Shown here: in pieces, positions 30,143 to 38,240 of the stretch
Layout: each line of letters starts with the position of its first letter
Position numbering within the stretch: position 1 is the stretch's first letter
From: Lachnospiraceae bacterium
Lineage (GTDB): Bacteria > Bacillota > Clostridia > Lachnospirales > Lachnospiraceae
Reading direction: 5' to 3'
Assembly: GCA_021772075.1 (NCBI GenBank)
Contig: JAETNQ010000001.1
Span: forward strand, 1-64,000
DNA length: 64,000 nt
The notes under the pieces: generated by a model
Databases searched by the model: none
Seen by the model: only the letters and a program-made list of their open reading frames with translations
Told to the model about the DNA's origin: nothing
Translations under genes and position numbers: made by a program

Positions 30143-30910
30143 ATGATGTTACCGATAGTCGGTTCGATCCGTAATACTGTGAAATTGGCGGAAATGGACA
30201 GTAAATGGCAGCAAAAGAAGAAAAACGGCGGGAAGGCATTGAAAAAAGAAATGAGCCCCCAGGAAAAGCAGATCCAGCGGTATAAGGAAGATTTGGAAAG
30301 GATGCGGGAAGGCAGGCAGATGTCGGATATCGATGCGAAGCTGAAATCCGGAGGGACGCTTACTCCGGAAGAGATCACTTATCTGCAAAGGAACTGTCCG
30401 GAAAAATACAAGGAATATGTGGAAATAAAAAACGAGAGGGAAGCCTATAAAAGGCAGATGGAATCGTGCGAGACAAAGGAAGACGTGGAAAAGCTGAAGA
30501 TGAATAAGATGAACAGCTTTTTGGCGGAAGCCAAGTCGGTGATGAACAATCCGAATATTCCAAAAGGTAAAAAGCTGGGATTGATGGAGAAGATTCTCAG
30601 AAGAGTGATGGGGATTGAAAAGGAGTATGTCAAATTTGTCAATTCCGGCCGGTATGGGAATCTCCCTACTGAGGAGGAACTTGCGGAAGAGGAGAAGAAG
30701 AAAGCGGAACAGAGCGAAGCGGCGGCAGAGGAACTGGGAGAAACAGACGAAGACCAAGAAGTACAGGATAAGGAAGATTTTTCCGAAGTTCCGGAAGCGG
30801 AAAAATATGAGGAGTATGCGTTTCCAGAATTAAAACAGGCTGCGGATACGGCTTTTCAGCAAATAGAAACAGAGTTAAAAGGATATTTGAAGGCTTATCG
30901 GCCTTGTTGA
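30143..30910 (+). CDS. Uncharacterised highly charged protein
   Basis: A protein of about 255 residues that I do not recognise. It has no signal peptide or membrane helix. The N-terminus (MMLPIVGSIRNTVKLAEMD) is followed by a Lys/Glu-rich helical region (about 20-140) and a very acidic segment (about 185-235, many Glu/Asp). LTPEEITYLQRNCPEKYKEY (about 85-104) is the most conserved-looking stretch. GGAGG sits eight bases before the ATG at 30143; the TTG at 30101 that opens the frame has none. Downstream lie hairpin repeats and a strong terminator, so it may end the flotillin/foldase transcript. It could be a cytoplasmic scaffold or a phage-derived protein; neither is supported. Confidence 0.7.
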   Translation: MMLPIVGSIRNTVKLAEMDSKWQQKKKNGGKALKKEMSPQEKQIQRYKEDLERMREGRQMSDIDAKLKSGGTLTPEEITYLQRNCPEKYKEYVEIKNEREAYKRQMESCETKEDVEKLKMNKMNSFLAEAKSVMNNPNIPKGKKLGLMEKILRRVMGIEKEYVKFVNSGRYGNLPTEEELAEEEKKKAEQSEAAAEELGETDEDQEVQDKEDFSEVPEAEKYEEYAFPELKQAADTAFQQIETELKGYLKAYRPC

Positions 30911-30929
30911 CTAATGTGTAGAAAATGAT

Positions 30930-31018
30930 ATATAATGAATTGCGCTGATGCGCAAGCAGGTCATCAGCCTGACGGCTGGTGACACGATATAATGAATTGC
31001 GCTGATGCGCAAGCAGGT
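30930..31018 (+). repeat. Two 32-bp direct repeats, each with a hairpin, 57 bp apart
   Basis: Identical copies at 30930-30961 and 30987-31018 each contain the palindrome TTGCGC-TGAT-GCGCAA followed by GCAGGT. Between them lies a second hairpin, CAGCC-TGAC-GGCTG (about 30966-30979). The repeats are non-coding and sit between the charged-protein gene and the ABC operon, just before a terminator. Confidence 0.85.
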
Positions 31019-31033
31019 ATAAGGAAGTATGGT

Positions 31034-31073
31034 AAAACCGCGGCAGAAAATCCAATTTCTGTCGCGGTTTTAT
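31034..31073 (+). terminator. Strong terminator before the ABC operon
   Basis: AAAACCGCGGCAGAAA pairs with TTTCTGTCGCGGTTTT (one mismatch) and is followed by a short T/A tail. It ends 20 bases before the ABC ATPase start. Confidence 0.85.
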
Positions 31074-31093
31074 AAGAAAGGAAGTATGGATAA

Positions 31094-31801
31094 ATGCTGG
31101 AGATTCTTAATCTGACGAAAACATATGGAAAGTATAAGGCGGCGAACGATGTGAATTTTACCGTTGAGGACGGAGAGATAGGGATACTCCTGGGACCGAA
31201 CGGAGCCGGTAAGTCCACGGTCATCAAGAGTATTGCCGGGCTGCTGCGTTATGAAGGAAAGATCCTGATCCGGGGTATGGATGCAAAAAGCCTGGAAGCA
31301 AAAAAAATTTTTGCTTATGTGCCGGAACTTCCAGCGATGTATGAAGCTCTTACGGTAAGGGAGCATATAGAATTTATTATTAACGCTTATCATGTTCCGG
31401 TAAACGAAGAGGATATCAAAAAACTTTTTGAAAGATTTGAACTGACGGATAAGCAGGATAAGCTGGGAAACGAACTTTCTAAAGGAATGATGCAGAAAGT
31501 GAGTATTTGCTGTGCTTTAGTTATTCGTCCAAAGGTTATTTTACTGGATGAACCTATGGTCGGACTGGATCCTGCCGCTATTAAGGAGTTAAAGCAGATA
31601 ATTATGGAATTAAAGGAAATGGGAACCACGATATTAATCAGTACCCATATGCTGGAAATGGTGAAGGATCTTTGGGATGTTATGTTTGTAATGGATAAGG
31701 GGCGCATTATTGCTTCCTATAAAAAAAGCGATGTAAAAGAAGAAGATTTGGAAGAGCTGTTTTTCCATGTGACTGATAATGAGAAGGAAGAAGAAAAATG
31801 A
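31094..31801 (+). CDS. ABC transporter ATP-binding protein
   Basis: A 235-residue ABC ATPase with Walker A GPNGAGKST (about 35-43), the signature as LSKGMMQKVSIC (a variant of LSGGQ), Walker B VILLDEPMVGLDP, and the switch His in STHM. The pattern is that of exporter ATPases paired with a separate permease. It overlaps the permease gene by four bases (ATGA), so they form one complex. Nothing in the sequence identifies the substrate. Confidence 0.95.
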   Translation: MLEILNLTKTYGKYKAANDVNFTVEDGEIGILLGPNGAGKSTVIKSIAGLLRYEGKILIRGMDAKSLEAKKIFAYVPELPAMYEALTVREHIEFIINAYHVPVNEEDIKKLFERFELTDKQDKLGNELSKGMMQKVSICCALVIRPKVILLDEPMVGLDPAAIKELKQIIMELKEMGTTILISTHMLEMVKDLWDVMFVMDKGRIIASYKKSDVKEEDLEELFFHVTDNEKEEEK

Positions 31802-33363
31802 ATATGATATTTTATCTTTACAGAAAGACTTTTAAGAATCGTGTAAAAAGAGCGTTGAAAAAACCGGTGACATATATTTATGCTGCTTTTGTTATTTTTT
31901 ATTTCTATTTTATTTTCCGCTCTCTTCCTGTTTTTTTTGAAATGTTCGAGGTGGAAGGGGCATCTGTTCTGACGGCGGTATTGACGGCAATTGTTTTTAT
32001 TTTTATTCCCTCTAATATGATTTCTTATAGCAAACGGAAAGGGCTGGTCTTCCGGGAACCGGATATTCATTTTCTTTTTCCTGCGCCCATCGGCCCTAAG
32101 AAAATCCTGTTATATGCCCATATAAAAAATATGATAGTAACGTTGATATTAAATATTATCGTAATTGTTGCCAGCATATTGTGGCTTGATATGCCGGTTT
32201 GGAAAATGGCGGTATATTTTATATTTTCTTTTATAGTGGAAAATATTCTGGAAGGTTCTATTATGATTTTATGTTATGGAAATGAAAAATTGGACAAAAA
32301 GCAGATGTTTGCGGTGCAGATCGGCATGTATCTTCTGGTCGGCATTTTTATTTTAATCGGTATCGGAGTATATTTAAAGGAGGGAATCGGCTTTTGGCCG
32401 GTAGTGAATTATCTCCATAGCCCTGCGATCCAGATGGTTCCTGTGGTGGGATGGTATATTGCTTTTCTTCATTTGTTATTTATAGGGCCGGAAACAGTGA
32501 ATATTGTTTGTTCCATATTGTATTTCGTTTCCGTTATTTTATTGTTTTTAGCGGCCCGCCGCATGAAATGTACCGGTGAATTTTTTGAAGACGCGATTCA
32601 ATTCGCTGAGGATTATGAAGCGGCGAAAAAGAAAGGGAAGGCTGGAGAGGTAGCCATTGTAGGATGGAAGAAAAAATATGGGAAGGCTACCGTTGTTTAT
32701 AAAGGAAAATATGCAAAAGCCATTTTTTACAGGCAGTTATTGGAGTATAAAAAGAACCGGTTTTTTATTTTCGGCTTTTATACATTGGTCTGCTTTGCAG
32801 TTGGTATTGGGCTGGCAATAATCGGTGGCAGAAATCATGGTTTTGGAGGATATGAGGTTTTTGTTATTTTAGGGGTGATGGCTTATCTTACGTTTATTTT
32901 TTCCGGTTACCAGGGAAAATGGGGAAAGGAATTAAAAAAGCCATATACCTATCTGATTCCTGATACGGCTTTATGCAAGTTGTGGTATTCTACTTTAATC
33001 GAGCATATAAGGTCATTGATTGACGGATGCCTGATTGCTTTGCCGACAGGAATTGTGTTTGGAATTCCTTTCCTGCAGATTTTGTTGGTTATTTTGGCCT
33101 ATATCTGTATTCAGGCGTGCAAGCTTTATGCGGATATTATGGTGGAGGCATTTTTAGGAAATATTCTTGGACTGGCAGGAAAACAGTATGCGAGAGTGCT
33201 TTTTGAAGGAATTGTCATTGGTATAGGAGCAATAGGAGCCGCGGTCGGAAGTCTTATTTCGATGGAAATAGGATTGGTTGTATTGGTAGGAGTGGTTGTT
33301 TTTATGACGGCGGGAATGATGGCGATTGCCACGATGAATTTTGAGAAGATGGAGACGGTTTGA
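31798..33363 (+). CDS. ABC transporter permease (putative exporter, 521 residues)
   Basis: A large hydrophobic protein with about ten to twelve membrane helices. The basic N-terminus (YLYRKTFKNRVKRALKKP) precedes the first helix, and a central cytoplasmic stretch (about 265-320, rich in Lys) separates two membrane halves. It resembles the 'putative ABC exporter' permeases found next to ABC-2-type ATPases in Firmicutes. Start and overlap with the ATPase gene (ATGA) show translational coupling. The substrate is unknown. The gene ends 100 bases before an independent glucosidase gene. Confidence 0.85.
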   Translation: MNMIFYLYRKTFKNRVKRALKKPVTYIYAAFVIFYFYFIFRSLPVFFEMFEVEGASVLTAVLTAIVFIFIPSNMISYSKRKGLVFREPDIHFLFPAPIGPKKILLYAHIKNMIVTLILNIIVIVASILWLDMPVWKMAVYFIFSFIVENILEGSIMILCYGNEKLDKKQMFAVQIGMYLLVGIFILIGIGVYLKEGIGFWPVVNYLHSPAIQMVPVVGWYIAFLHLLFIGPETVNIVCSILYFVSVILLFLAARRMKCTGEFFEDAIQFAEDYEAAKKKGKAGEVAIVGWKKKYGKATVVYKGKYAKAIFYRQLLEYKKNRFFIFGFYTLVCFAVGIGLAIIGGRNHGFGGYEVFVILGVMAYLTFIFSGYQGKWGKELKKPYTYLIPDTALCKLWYSTLIEHIRSLIDGCLIALPTGIVFGIPFLQILLVILAYICIQACKLYADIMVEAFLGNILGLAGKQYARVLFEGIVIGIGAIGAAVGSLISMEIGLVVLVGVVVFMTAGMMAIATMNFEKMETV

Positions 33364-33465
33364 GAAAAGTCAAAATAATGTACTTTTTAATCATAAAAAC
33401 GTAGGATGTTTGAAACGGATACGCTATAATATGTCATATATAAAAAAATGTCCGGAGGTAAAGTT

Positions 33466-35136
33466 ATGGTTAAAAAATGGTGGAAAGAAGCGGTAATTTA
33501 TCAGATCTATCCCCGCAGCTTTATGGACAGTAACGGGGATGGGATCGGAGATTTGAAGGGGATCACGAGCCGATTGGATTATTTAAGATATCTGGGGATC
33601 GATGTCATCTGGCTTTCCCCGGTTTACCAGTCGCCCAACGATGATAATGGATACGATATCAGCGATTATCAGGCGATTATGGATGAATTCGGAACGATGG
33701 AAGACTTTGACGAAATGCTGGCGGAAGCCCATAAAAGAGGGATCCGTATCGTTATGGATCTTGTGGTGAACCATACTTCCGATGAACATAAGTGGTTTGT
33801 AGAGAGCAGGAAATCAAAAGATAATCCTTACAGGGATTATTATATCTGGCGCGAAGGAAAAGCGGACGGGTCAGCGCCTAATAATTGGGGCGCCTGCTTT
33901 GGAGGTTCGGCATGGGAATATGATGAAGAGACAAATATGTATTATCTTCATATGTTTTCTAAAAAACAGCCGGATTTGAACTGGGAGAATCCAAAAGTGC
34001 GCCGGGAAGTATTCGATATGATGACTTGGTGGTGCGAGAAGGGGATCGATGGATTTCGTATGGATGTCATCAGTATGATCTCCAAGACAAAAGAAATGCC
34101 GGATGGGGAAGTGCAGGGTTTTTATGGAAATGCCAATCCTTATTGTGTAAACGGGCCGAAGGTTCATGATTATTTGCAGGAGATGAACGAAAAGGTATTG
34201 TCAAAATATGATATTATGACAGTAGGGGAAACGGCAGGAGTGACGACGGAATTGGCAAAACAATATGCGGGCGAGGATACGAGGGAATTGAACATGGTGT
34301 TTCAGTTCGAGCATGTGGAAAGCGACGGAAAGTATGGAAAATGGACGGATGAAAAAGTTTCTCTGCCTGTGCTGAAGAAAATTATGTCGCGCTGGCAGAC
34401 CGAATTGTATGGAAAGGCTTGGAACAGCTTATTCTGGGATAACCATGACCAGCCAAGGGCGGTTTCCCGTTTTGGGGACGACAGGCCGGAGTACAGGGAA
34501 GTTTCCGCAAAGATGCTGGCCACTTGTCTGCATATGATGCAGGGGACTCCTTATATTTATCAGGGAGAAGAACTTGGCATGACGAATTATCCTTTTCAAA
34601 GTATGAAGGATTTCCGTGATATCGAGAGCGTGAACGCGTACAGGGAATGGTGCGGGAGCGGCCATGTATCCCATGAAGCATTCTGGCCATGCCTGACAGC
34701 GAAGAGCAGGGATAACGCCAGAACGCCGATGCAGTGGGATAATACGGAAAATGCAGGGTTCAGCCAGGGAACGCCGTGGATCGGAGTAAATCCCAATTAT
34801 AAGGAAATCAATGCCGAAGCAGAAACAAAAGATAGGAATTCCGTTTTCCATTATTATAAGAAATTGATCGGTCTGCGGAAACAATATCCTGTAGTCGTAT
34901 ACGGGAAATATGAACTTTTGTTGGAGGACAGCGAAGAATTCTTTGTTTATACGAGGACTTTGGAGAGGGAAAAATTGTTGGTTGTCTGCAGCTTTTCGGA
35001 TAAAGAAGCGGAGTTTTTAATACCGGAAGAGTTTGTCGAAGCGGATTGCATCATATCGAACAGGGAGAATTCTTATGAAGGAAAAATGGTAAAATTGGGA
35101 GCATATGAGGCGTTTGTGTTGTATAAGGATAGATAA
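33466..35136 (+). CDS. Oligo-1,6-glucosidase / alpha-glucosidase (GH13)
   Basis: A cytoplasmic enzyme of about 556 residues. The N-terminal WWKEAVIYQIYPRSFMDSNG is typical of GH13 subfamily 31. Region I is DLVVNHTSDEH, region II carries the nucleophile in DGFRMDVISMISK, region III the acid in VGETAGVTTE, and region IV WDNHDQPRAVSRFG. A Val directly after the nucleophile is usual for enzymes preferring alpha-1,6 bonds (isomaltose, panose). The start is the ATG at 33466, because GGAGG lies eight bases upstream; the ATG at 33448 lies before it. A TATAAT at 33425-33430 may be a -10, but I see no matching -35. Confidence 0.93.
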   Translation: MVKKWWKEAVIYQIYPRSFMDSNGDGIGDLKGITSRLDYLRYLGIDVIWLSPVYQSPNDDNGYDISDYQAIMDEFGTMEDFDEMLAEAHKRGIRIVMDLVVNHTSDEHKWFVESRKSKDNPYRDYYIWREGKADGSAPNNWGACFGGSAWEYDEETNMYYLHMFSKKQPDLNWENPKVRREVFDMMTWWCEKGIDGFRMDVISMISKTKEMPDGEVQGFYGNANPYCVNGPKVHDYLQEMNEKVLSKYDIMTVGETAGVTTELAKQYAGEDTRELNMVFQFEHVESDGKYGKWTDEKVSLPVLKKIMSRWQTELYGKAWNSLFWDNHDQPRAVSRFGDDRPEYREVSAKMLATCLHMMQGTPYIYQGEELGMTNYPFQSMKDFRDIESVNAYREWCGSGHVSHEAFWPCLTAKSRDNARTPMQWDNTENAGFSQGTPWIGVNPNYKEINAEAETKDRNSVFHYYKKLIGLRKQYPVVVYGKYELLLEDSEEFFVYTRTLEREKLLVVCSFSDKEAEFLIPEEFVEADCIISNRENSYEGKMVKLGAYEAFVLYKDR

Positions 35137-35194
35137 ACGGATGCCGGAAAACGGATGGAATGAGCGGATAGAAGCAGAATGATAAAGCGGGGGG

Positions 35195-36088
35195 TCAGTA
35201 TTGCCGGTCCAGCGGCAGCGGGCCGGCGATGCTCTCCCTTGATACGTACAAAGTCATATCCGGCCTGGTAGCGAGCGTCCATTTTACGAGGCGTATGCAT
35301 TTGTGTTCGATCTCAAGGCAGGTAATACATCGGGGATGGACACAGCTTCCGCTATTATAATAAAAACGGTCTTCTGCGGAAAGGGCAGGACGGTGGGTAT
35401 GGCCGGTGACCAGGATATGGTTTTCCTGTTCTGCCCAGTGGTGGAGCCGTTCTTCCGCTTTGTGTTTTCTCGTATAATTTTTAGCGGCGCTGGTAGGATC
35501 GAGAACGCCGAAATGTTCCAGGGGTTTCCATAAGTAACGGACAAGAAAGCGGGAGAGCCTCCATAAAGAGGAATTAAAAAGATCCGTTTGATGTCCGTGG
35601 GTAAGGTAAACATCCATAGAAAAATTGGTTTCTAATATGATGCCGGAATAAAAGGGTATATTGGGGATGGAAATTTCCTGTTCCTGATAAAAATGATTAT
35701 CCAGGACACAGCCACAGCTCCGGCAATGTTTTTCCGTATACCGGCTGTTCTTTTTTACCATATCATGGTTGCCATAGAGCATATACAGCCGATGCTGTTC
35801 ATGGAAACGGGAAAGAAGAAGAAATACATTGCCGTGGGCTTCCATGATTTGTTTCATGCTGCGGTTTTCCCACAGTTCATCGCCGTCGCCCAGCTCGATA
35901 TAGGTATATCCTAATCTATAATAGTGTTGTAATGCGGCAAAGTATAAGTTCTGGTTTTTCAGAAAGTTATCGTTTGAATTTCCTACGCCGCGATGGCAGT
36001 CGCTGATAAAAACATATTTGGAACGTTCTGTGAGAGGGAGCTTTAAGGCTCCCTCAAAAGATTTGGAAAGACGTGAATAATAACTCAT
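35195..36088 (-). CDS. Calcineurin-like metallophosphoesterase
   Basis: A 297-residue protein with all five metal-binding blocks of the superfamily: ISDCHRG (about 29-35), ELGDGDELWE (about 66-75), YGNHD (about 105-109), THGHQTD and VTGHTHRP. There is no signal peptide or membrane helix, so it is cytoplasmic. The substrate is unknown. The position of GDxDE and the length recall UDP-2,3-diacylglucosamine-hydrolase-like proteins, but lipid A is not expected here. AAGG precedes the ATG by seven bases and lies in the stop region of the DUF4474 gene upstream, with which it forms an operon. Confidence 0.88.
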   Translation of the reverse strand: MSYYSRLSKSFEGALKLPLTERSKYVFISDCHRGVGNSNDNFLKNQNLYFAALQHYYRLGYTYIELGDGDELWENRSMKQIMEAHGNVFLLLSRFHEQHRLYMLYGNHDMVKKNSRYTEKHCRSCGCVLDNHFYQEQEISIPNIPFYSGIILETNFSMDVYLTHGHQTDLFNSSLWRLSRFLVRYLWKPLEHFGVLDPTSAAKNYTRKHKAEERLHHWAEQENHILVTGHTHRPALSAEDRFYYNSGSCVHPRCITCLEIEHKCIRLVKWTLATRPDMTLYVSRESIAGPLPLDRQY

Positions 36089-36092
36089 CTCT

Positions 36093-36986
36093 TTACCTTC
36101 TTTTTCGTTTTATTTTTTTATATTTCTTAATGCGGAGTATCTTTCGGAATATAAAAGGAAGATAATAGTACAGATATAAGATTTTATCTAAGGAAAGGCA
36201 AAACGGCCTGGTGATAAACAGATAGGTTCTGCACCAGAAGCGGTTCGCACATTGTACCAAGCGGATATGCAGACGCCGCAGACAGCCGTATTTTACAAAT
36301 GATTTGGCGAAAGAAAAGGTGACAGTATGGTGGCAGATACAAATATCGTCAGGACAATAACCGGTACGTACAAGTCCTTCCGTAAAAGCTTCTGCCATTT
36401 CGTGATGAGGGAAAGTAATGCTGGCCCGCATATACAGGTCTTCCGGATGGGAGAACCGTCCTACGGAGAAAGCCGTCAGCCACCAGTGCCTTGCCCCTAC
36501 GTCGGCAATTCCCATGCCTTTTCGGAAAAGGTTAAAGGAAAGTCCTGCCATATCTTCGTTTTTCACGCACTGGAAAATCGTATTTTCCCATTTTGACTCG
36601 GGTATGATGTCATCTGCGTAGTAAATTCCTATTTCTCCGCCGGTATTGATTCCATACTGCCCTTTCCATAGCTCTACCAGCCAGGTTCTGGCGTTGTAAT
36701 TAAAATAAACGGGCAGACAATCGAAAACCATATGAAAGGAAAGAGCGGCCTTGTCGTACAAAGCGCAATAGCCGAATTCCCGCTGCATGGCATCGATCCG
36801 GGAGGTAAAAATATCTTGGGAGGGCATATAGCAGAAACCAAAAGGCTCTAATAGTTCGTCCAGCAGACAGCATTTTTCCTCCGTGGACATACCACAGATT
36901 TTTTTAATGATTTTTTTCCGTCGCCAGAAGTTCAGGCAGAAAAAGAAAAGAAGTATCAGGAAAAAAATACCAAAAAACAAGTACAT
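36093..36986 (-). CDS. DUF4474-type membrane-anchored protein
   Basis: A protein of about 297 residues with an N-terminal membrane helix (about 2-22) and a conserved domain (about 40-230). The stretch LLEPFGFCYMPSQDIFTSRIDAMQREFGYCALYD, read here in parts, together with VFDCLPVYFNY, WLVELWKGQYGINTGGEIG and FSHPEDLYMR, matches what I know of DUF4474. No function is established for that family. The C-terminal 60 residues are strongly basic and hydrophobic. The frame opens at 37004, but AAAGG lies eight bases before the ATG at 36986. Four bases separate it from the metallophosphoesterase gene that follows. Confidence 0.7.
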   Translation of the reverse strand: MYLFFGIFFLILLFFFCLNFWRRKKIIKKICGMSTEEKCCLLDELLEPFGFCYMPSQDIFTSRIDAMQREFGYCALYDKAALSFHMVFDCLPVYFNYNARTWLVELWKGQYGINTGGEIGIYYADDIIPESKWENTIFQCVKNEDMAGLSFNLFRKGMGIADVGARHWWLTAFSVGRFSHPEDLYMRASITFPHHEMAEAFTEGLVRTGYCPDDICICHHTVTFSFAKSFVKYGCLRRLHIRLVQCANRFWCRTYLFITRPFCLSLDKILYLYYYLPFIFRKILRIKKYKKIKRKRR

Positions 36987-37053
36987 AACAAAATCCTTTA
37001 TCATTCATTTGTTATATCTTATGATTAAATGTCGAAATTGGTACGCAAATGTT

Positions 37054-38025
37054 TTATGGAGTAATATGAATAATTGTGCCTTTTCCTTTAAATCCGGCAT
37101 CCCCGGTTATTTGCAGAATCTCTTTTTCCCCTTGGATATAAGAGATATCGGAAAGATGGACATGTCCGGCAAGCACTGCCGCTACGGGACTGTCATTGGA
37201 GGTAATTAATCCGATAAACTCTGCGGAAACATCGTTAGGATAAATTCCTCCATGAATACCGCCTCCCAGTACTACGCTGTTTTGCCAGACAGAGGAGGTC
37301 TTGTCGAGAAGAGGCTGTGTATAAAAAGGTACATGAAGCAAAAGGAGAACCGGCTTGCCTTTTTCCGCGATTTTCTTATACTCTTCCAAAGCCTCCGGCG
37401 GAATCTGGTTATCGCTGTTATTGATTGCTGCAATAATAAAATCGTCGAATTCCAACGTATGGAAAGTCGTATTTTTGGAAAATTCGTTTTTAACGGAAAC
37501 CATATAAGGCGACAGCAGGGGAAGATATTCTTCTTTTCCCTTTTCTGTCATATACTCCCAAGGATAAGTCCAATCGTGGTTGCCAGGAGCATAGATATAT
37601 GGGATCTCCAACTGTTCCAGGGAATCATTCAAATAACTGATATTGGCCGGGGAGGGGGAATCAATAATATCTCCGCCCAGAAGCAAGGCATCCAGTTCCC
37701 ATTCGCCGGAGGAAGCGATCCAAGATAAAAACTGGTCGGAAGAGACTATGCCGGTTTCTTCCGTAAACTGGGCGAGGCGCTGGTCAGAATAATCCATAAT
37801 TTCCTGGGATGCTTCCGTTTCCGGGAGAACCATATGGTTATCTGTAAGAAACAAAAGGTTATATTCCCTGGATATGCCGGGAATAACAATCTCATATTTG
37901 TCAATATTGGCTTCATCGACAGGAGCCGGTGAAGGTTTGGAAGCACAGCCGCTGAAAAAAAGAGCAGGGAGGGCAAAAGCAGATAAAAAAAGAGGTAATA
38001 TTTTTATATGTTTTATTGTTTTCAT
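37054..38025 (-). CDS. Exported metallophosphoesterase lipoprotein
   Basis: A lipoprotein of about 323 residues. The signal peptide ends in a lipobox ALFFSGC, so the mature protein should be anchored outside the membrane. The metallophosphoesterase blocks are LFLTDNHMV, LLGGDIIDS, APGNHDW, LLLHVPFY and LAGHVHL, a full set. It differs from the cytoplasmic enzyme at 35195 and is not in the same operon gap (67 bases). Start: ATGs at 38043, 38034 and 38025 are in frame; I prefer 38025, which gives a typical signal peptide with AGGA 11 bases upstream. The substrate is unknown. Confidence 0.87.
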   Translation of the reverse strand: MKTIKHIKILPLFLSAFALPALFFSGCASKPSPAPVDEANIDKYEIVIPGISREYNLLFLTDNHMVLPETEASQEIMDYSDQRLAQFTEETGIVSSDQFLSWIASSGEWELDALLLGGDIIDSPSPANISYLNDSLEQLEIPYIYAPGNHDWTYPWEYMTEKGKEEYLPLLSPYMVSVKNEFSKNTTFHTLEFDDFIIAAINNSDNQIPPEALEEYKKIAEKGKPVLLLLHVPFYTQPLLDKTSSVWQNSVVLGGGIHGGIYPNDVSAEFIGLITSNDSPVAAVLAGHVHLSDISYIQGEKEILQITGDAGFKGKGTIIHITP

Positions 38026-38240
38026 ATGTTCCATTTTCCTCATTTATATAGAAAGAAATGAAGTTAATATAGTTGATATTATTTTTATAATCTTGTAGAA
38101 TATGTTTTACCGCTATAGTTTTCTATCATAGTATATGCGGCAGATATATATGATGAATACTCGCCATAATTATATTATGACAGGAATATTGGAAAAATGT
38201 GAAAAATTTTCTTAATAATTTATGAATTGACGAGGTTGTT
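38026..38240. promoter_or_regulatory. Divergent control region between the phosphoesterase lipoprotein and MATE genes
   Basis: AT-rich, with a candidate plus-strand -35 TTGTAG (38094-38099) and -10 TATAGT (about 38113-38118) only 15 bases apart, and a nearby short palindrome CTATCATAG (about 38122-38130). The motif TGTTTTACCGCTATAGT here is nearly repeated at 73-89. No riboswitch pattern was recognised. Confidence 0.35.

Noticed and set aside
30930-31018. Considered as a CRISPR fragment
   Set aside because: Only two copies, each internally palindromic, and the spacer between is itself a hairpin; no cas genes nearby.
33411-33430. Possible CcpA cre site and promoter before the GH13 gene
   Set aside because: The sequence does not match the cre consensus at its central CG, and no -35 fits the TATAAT.
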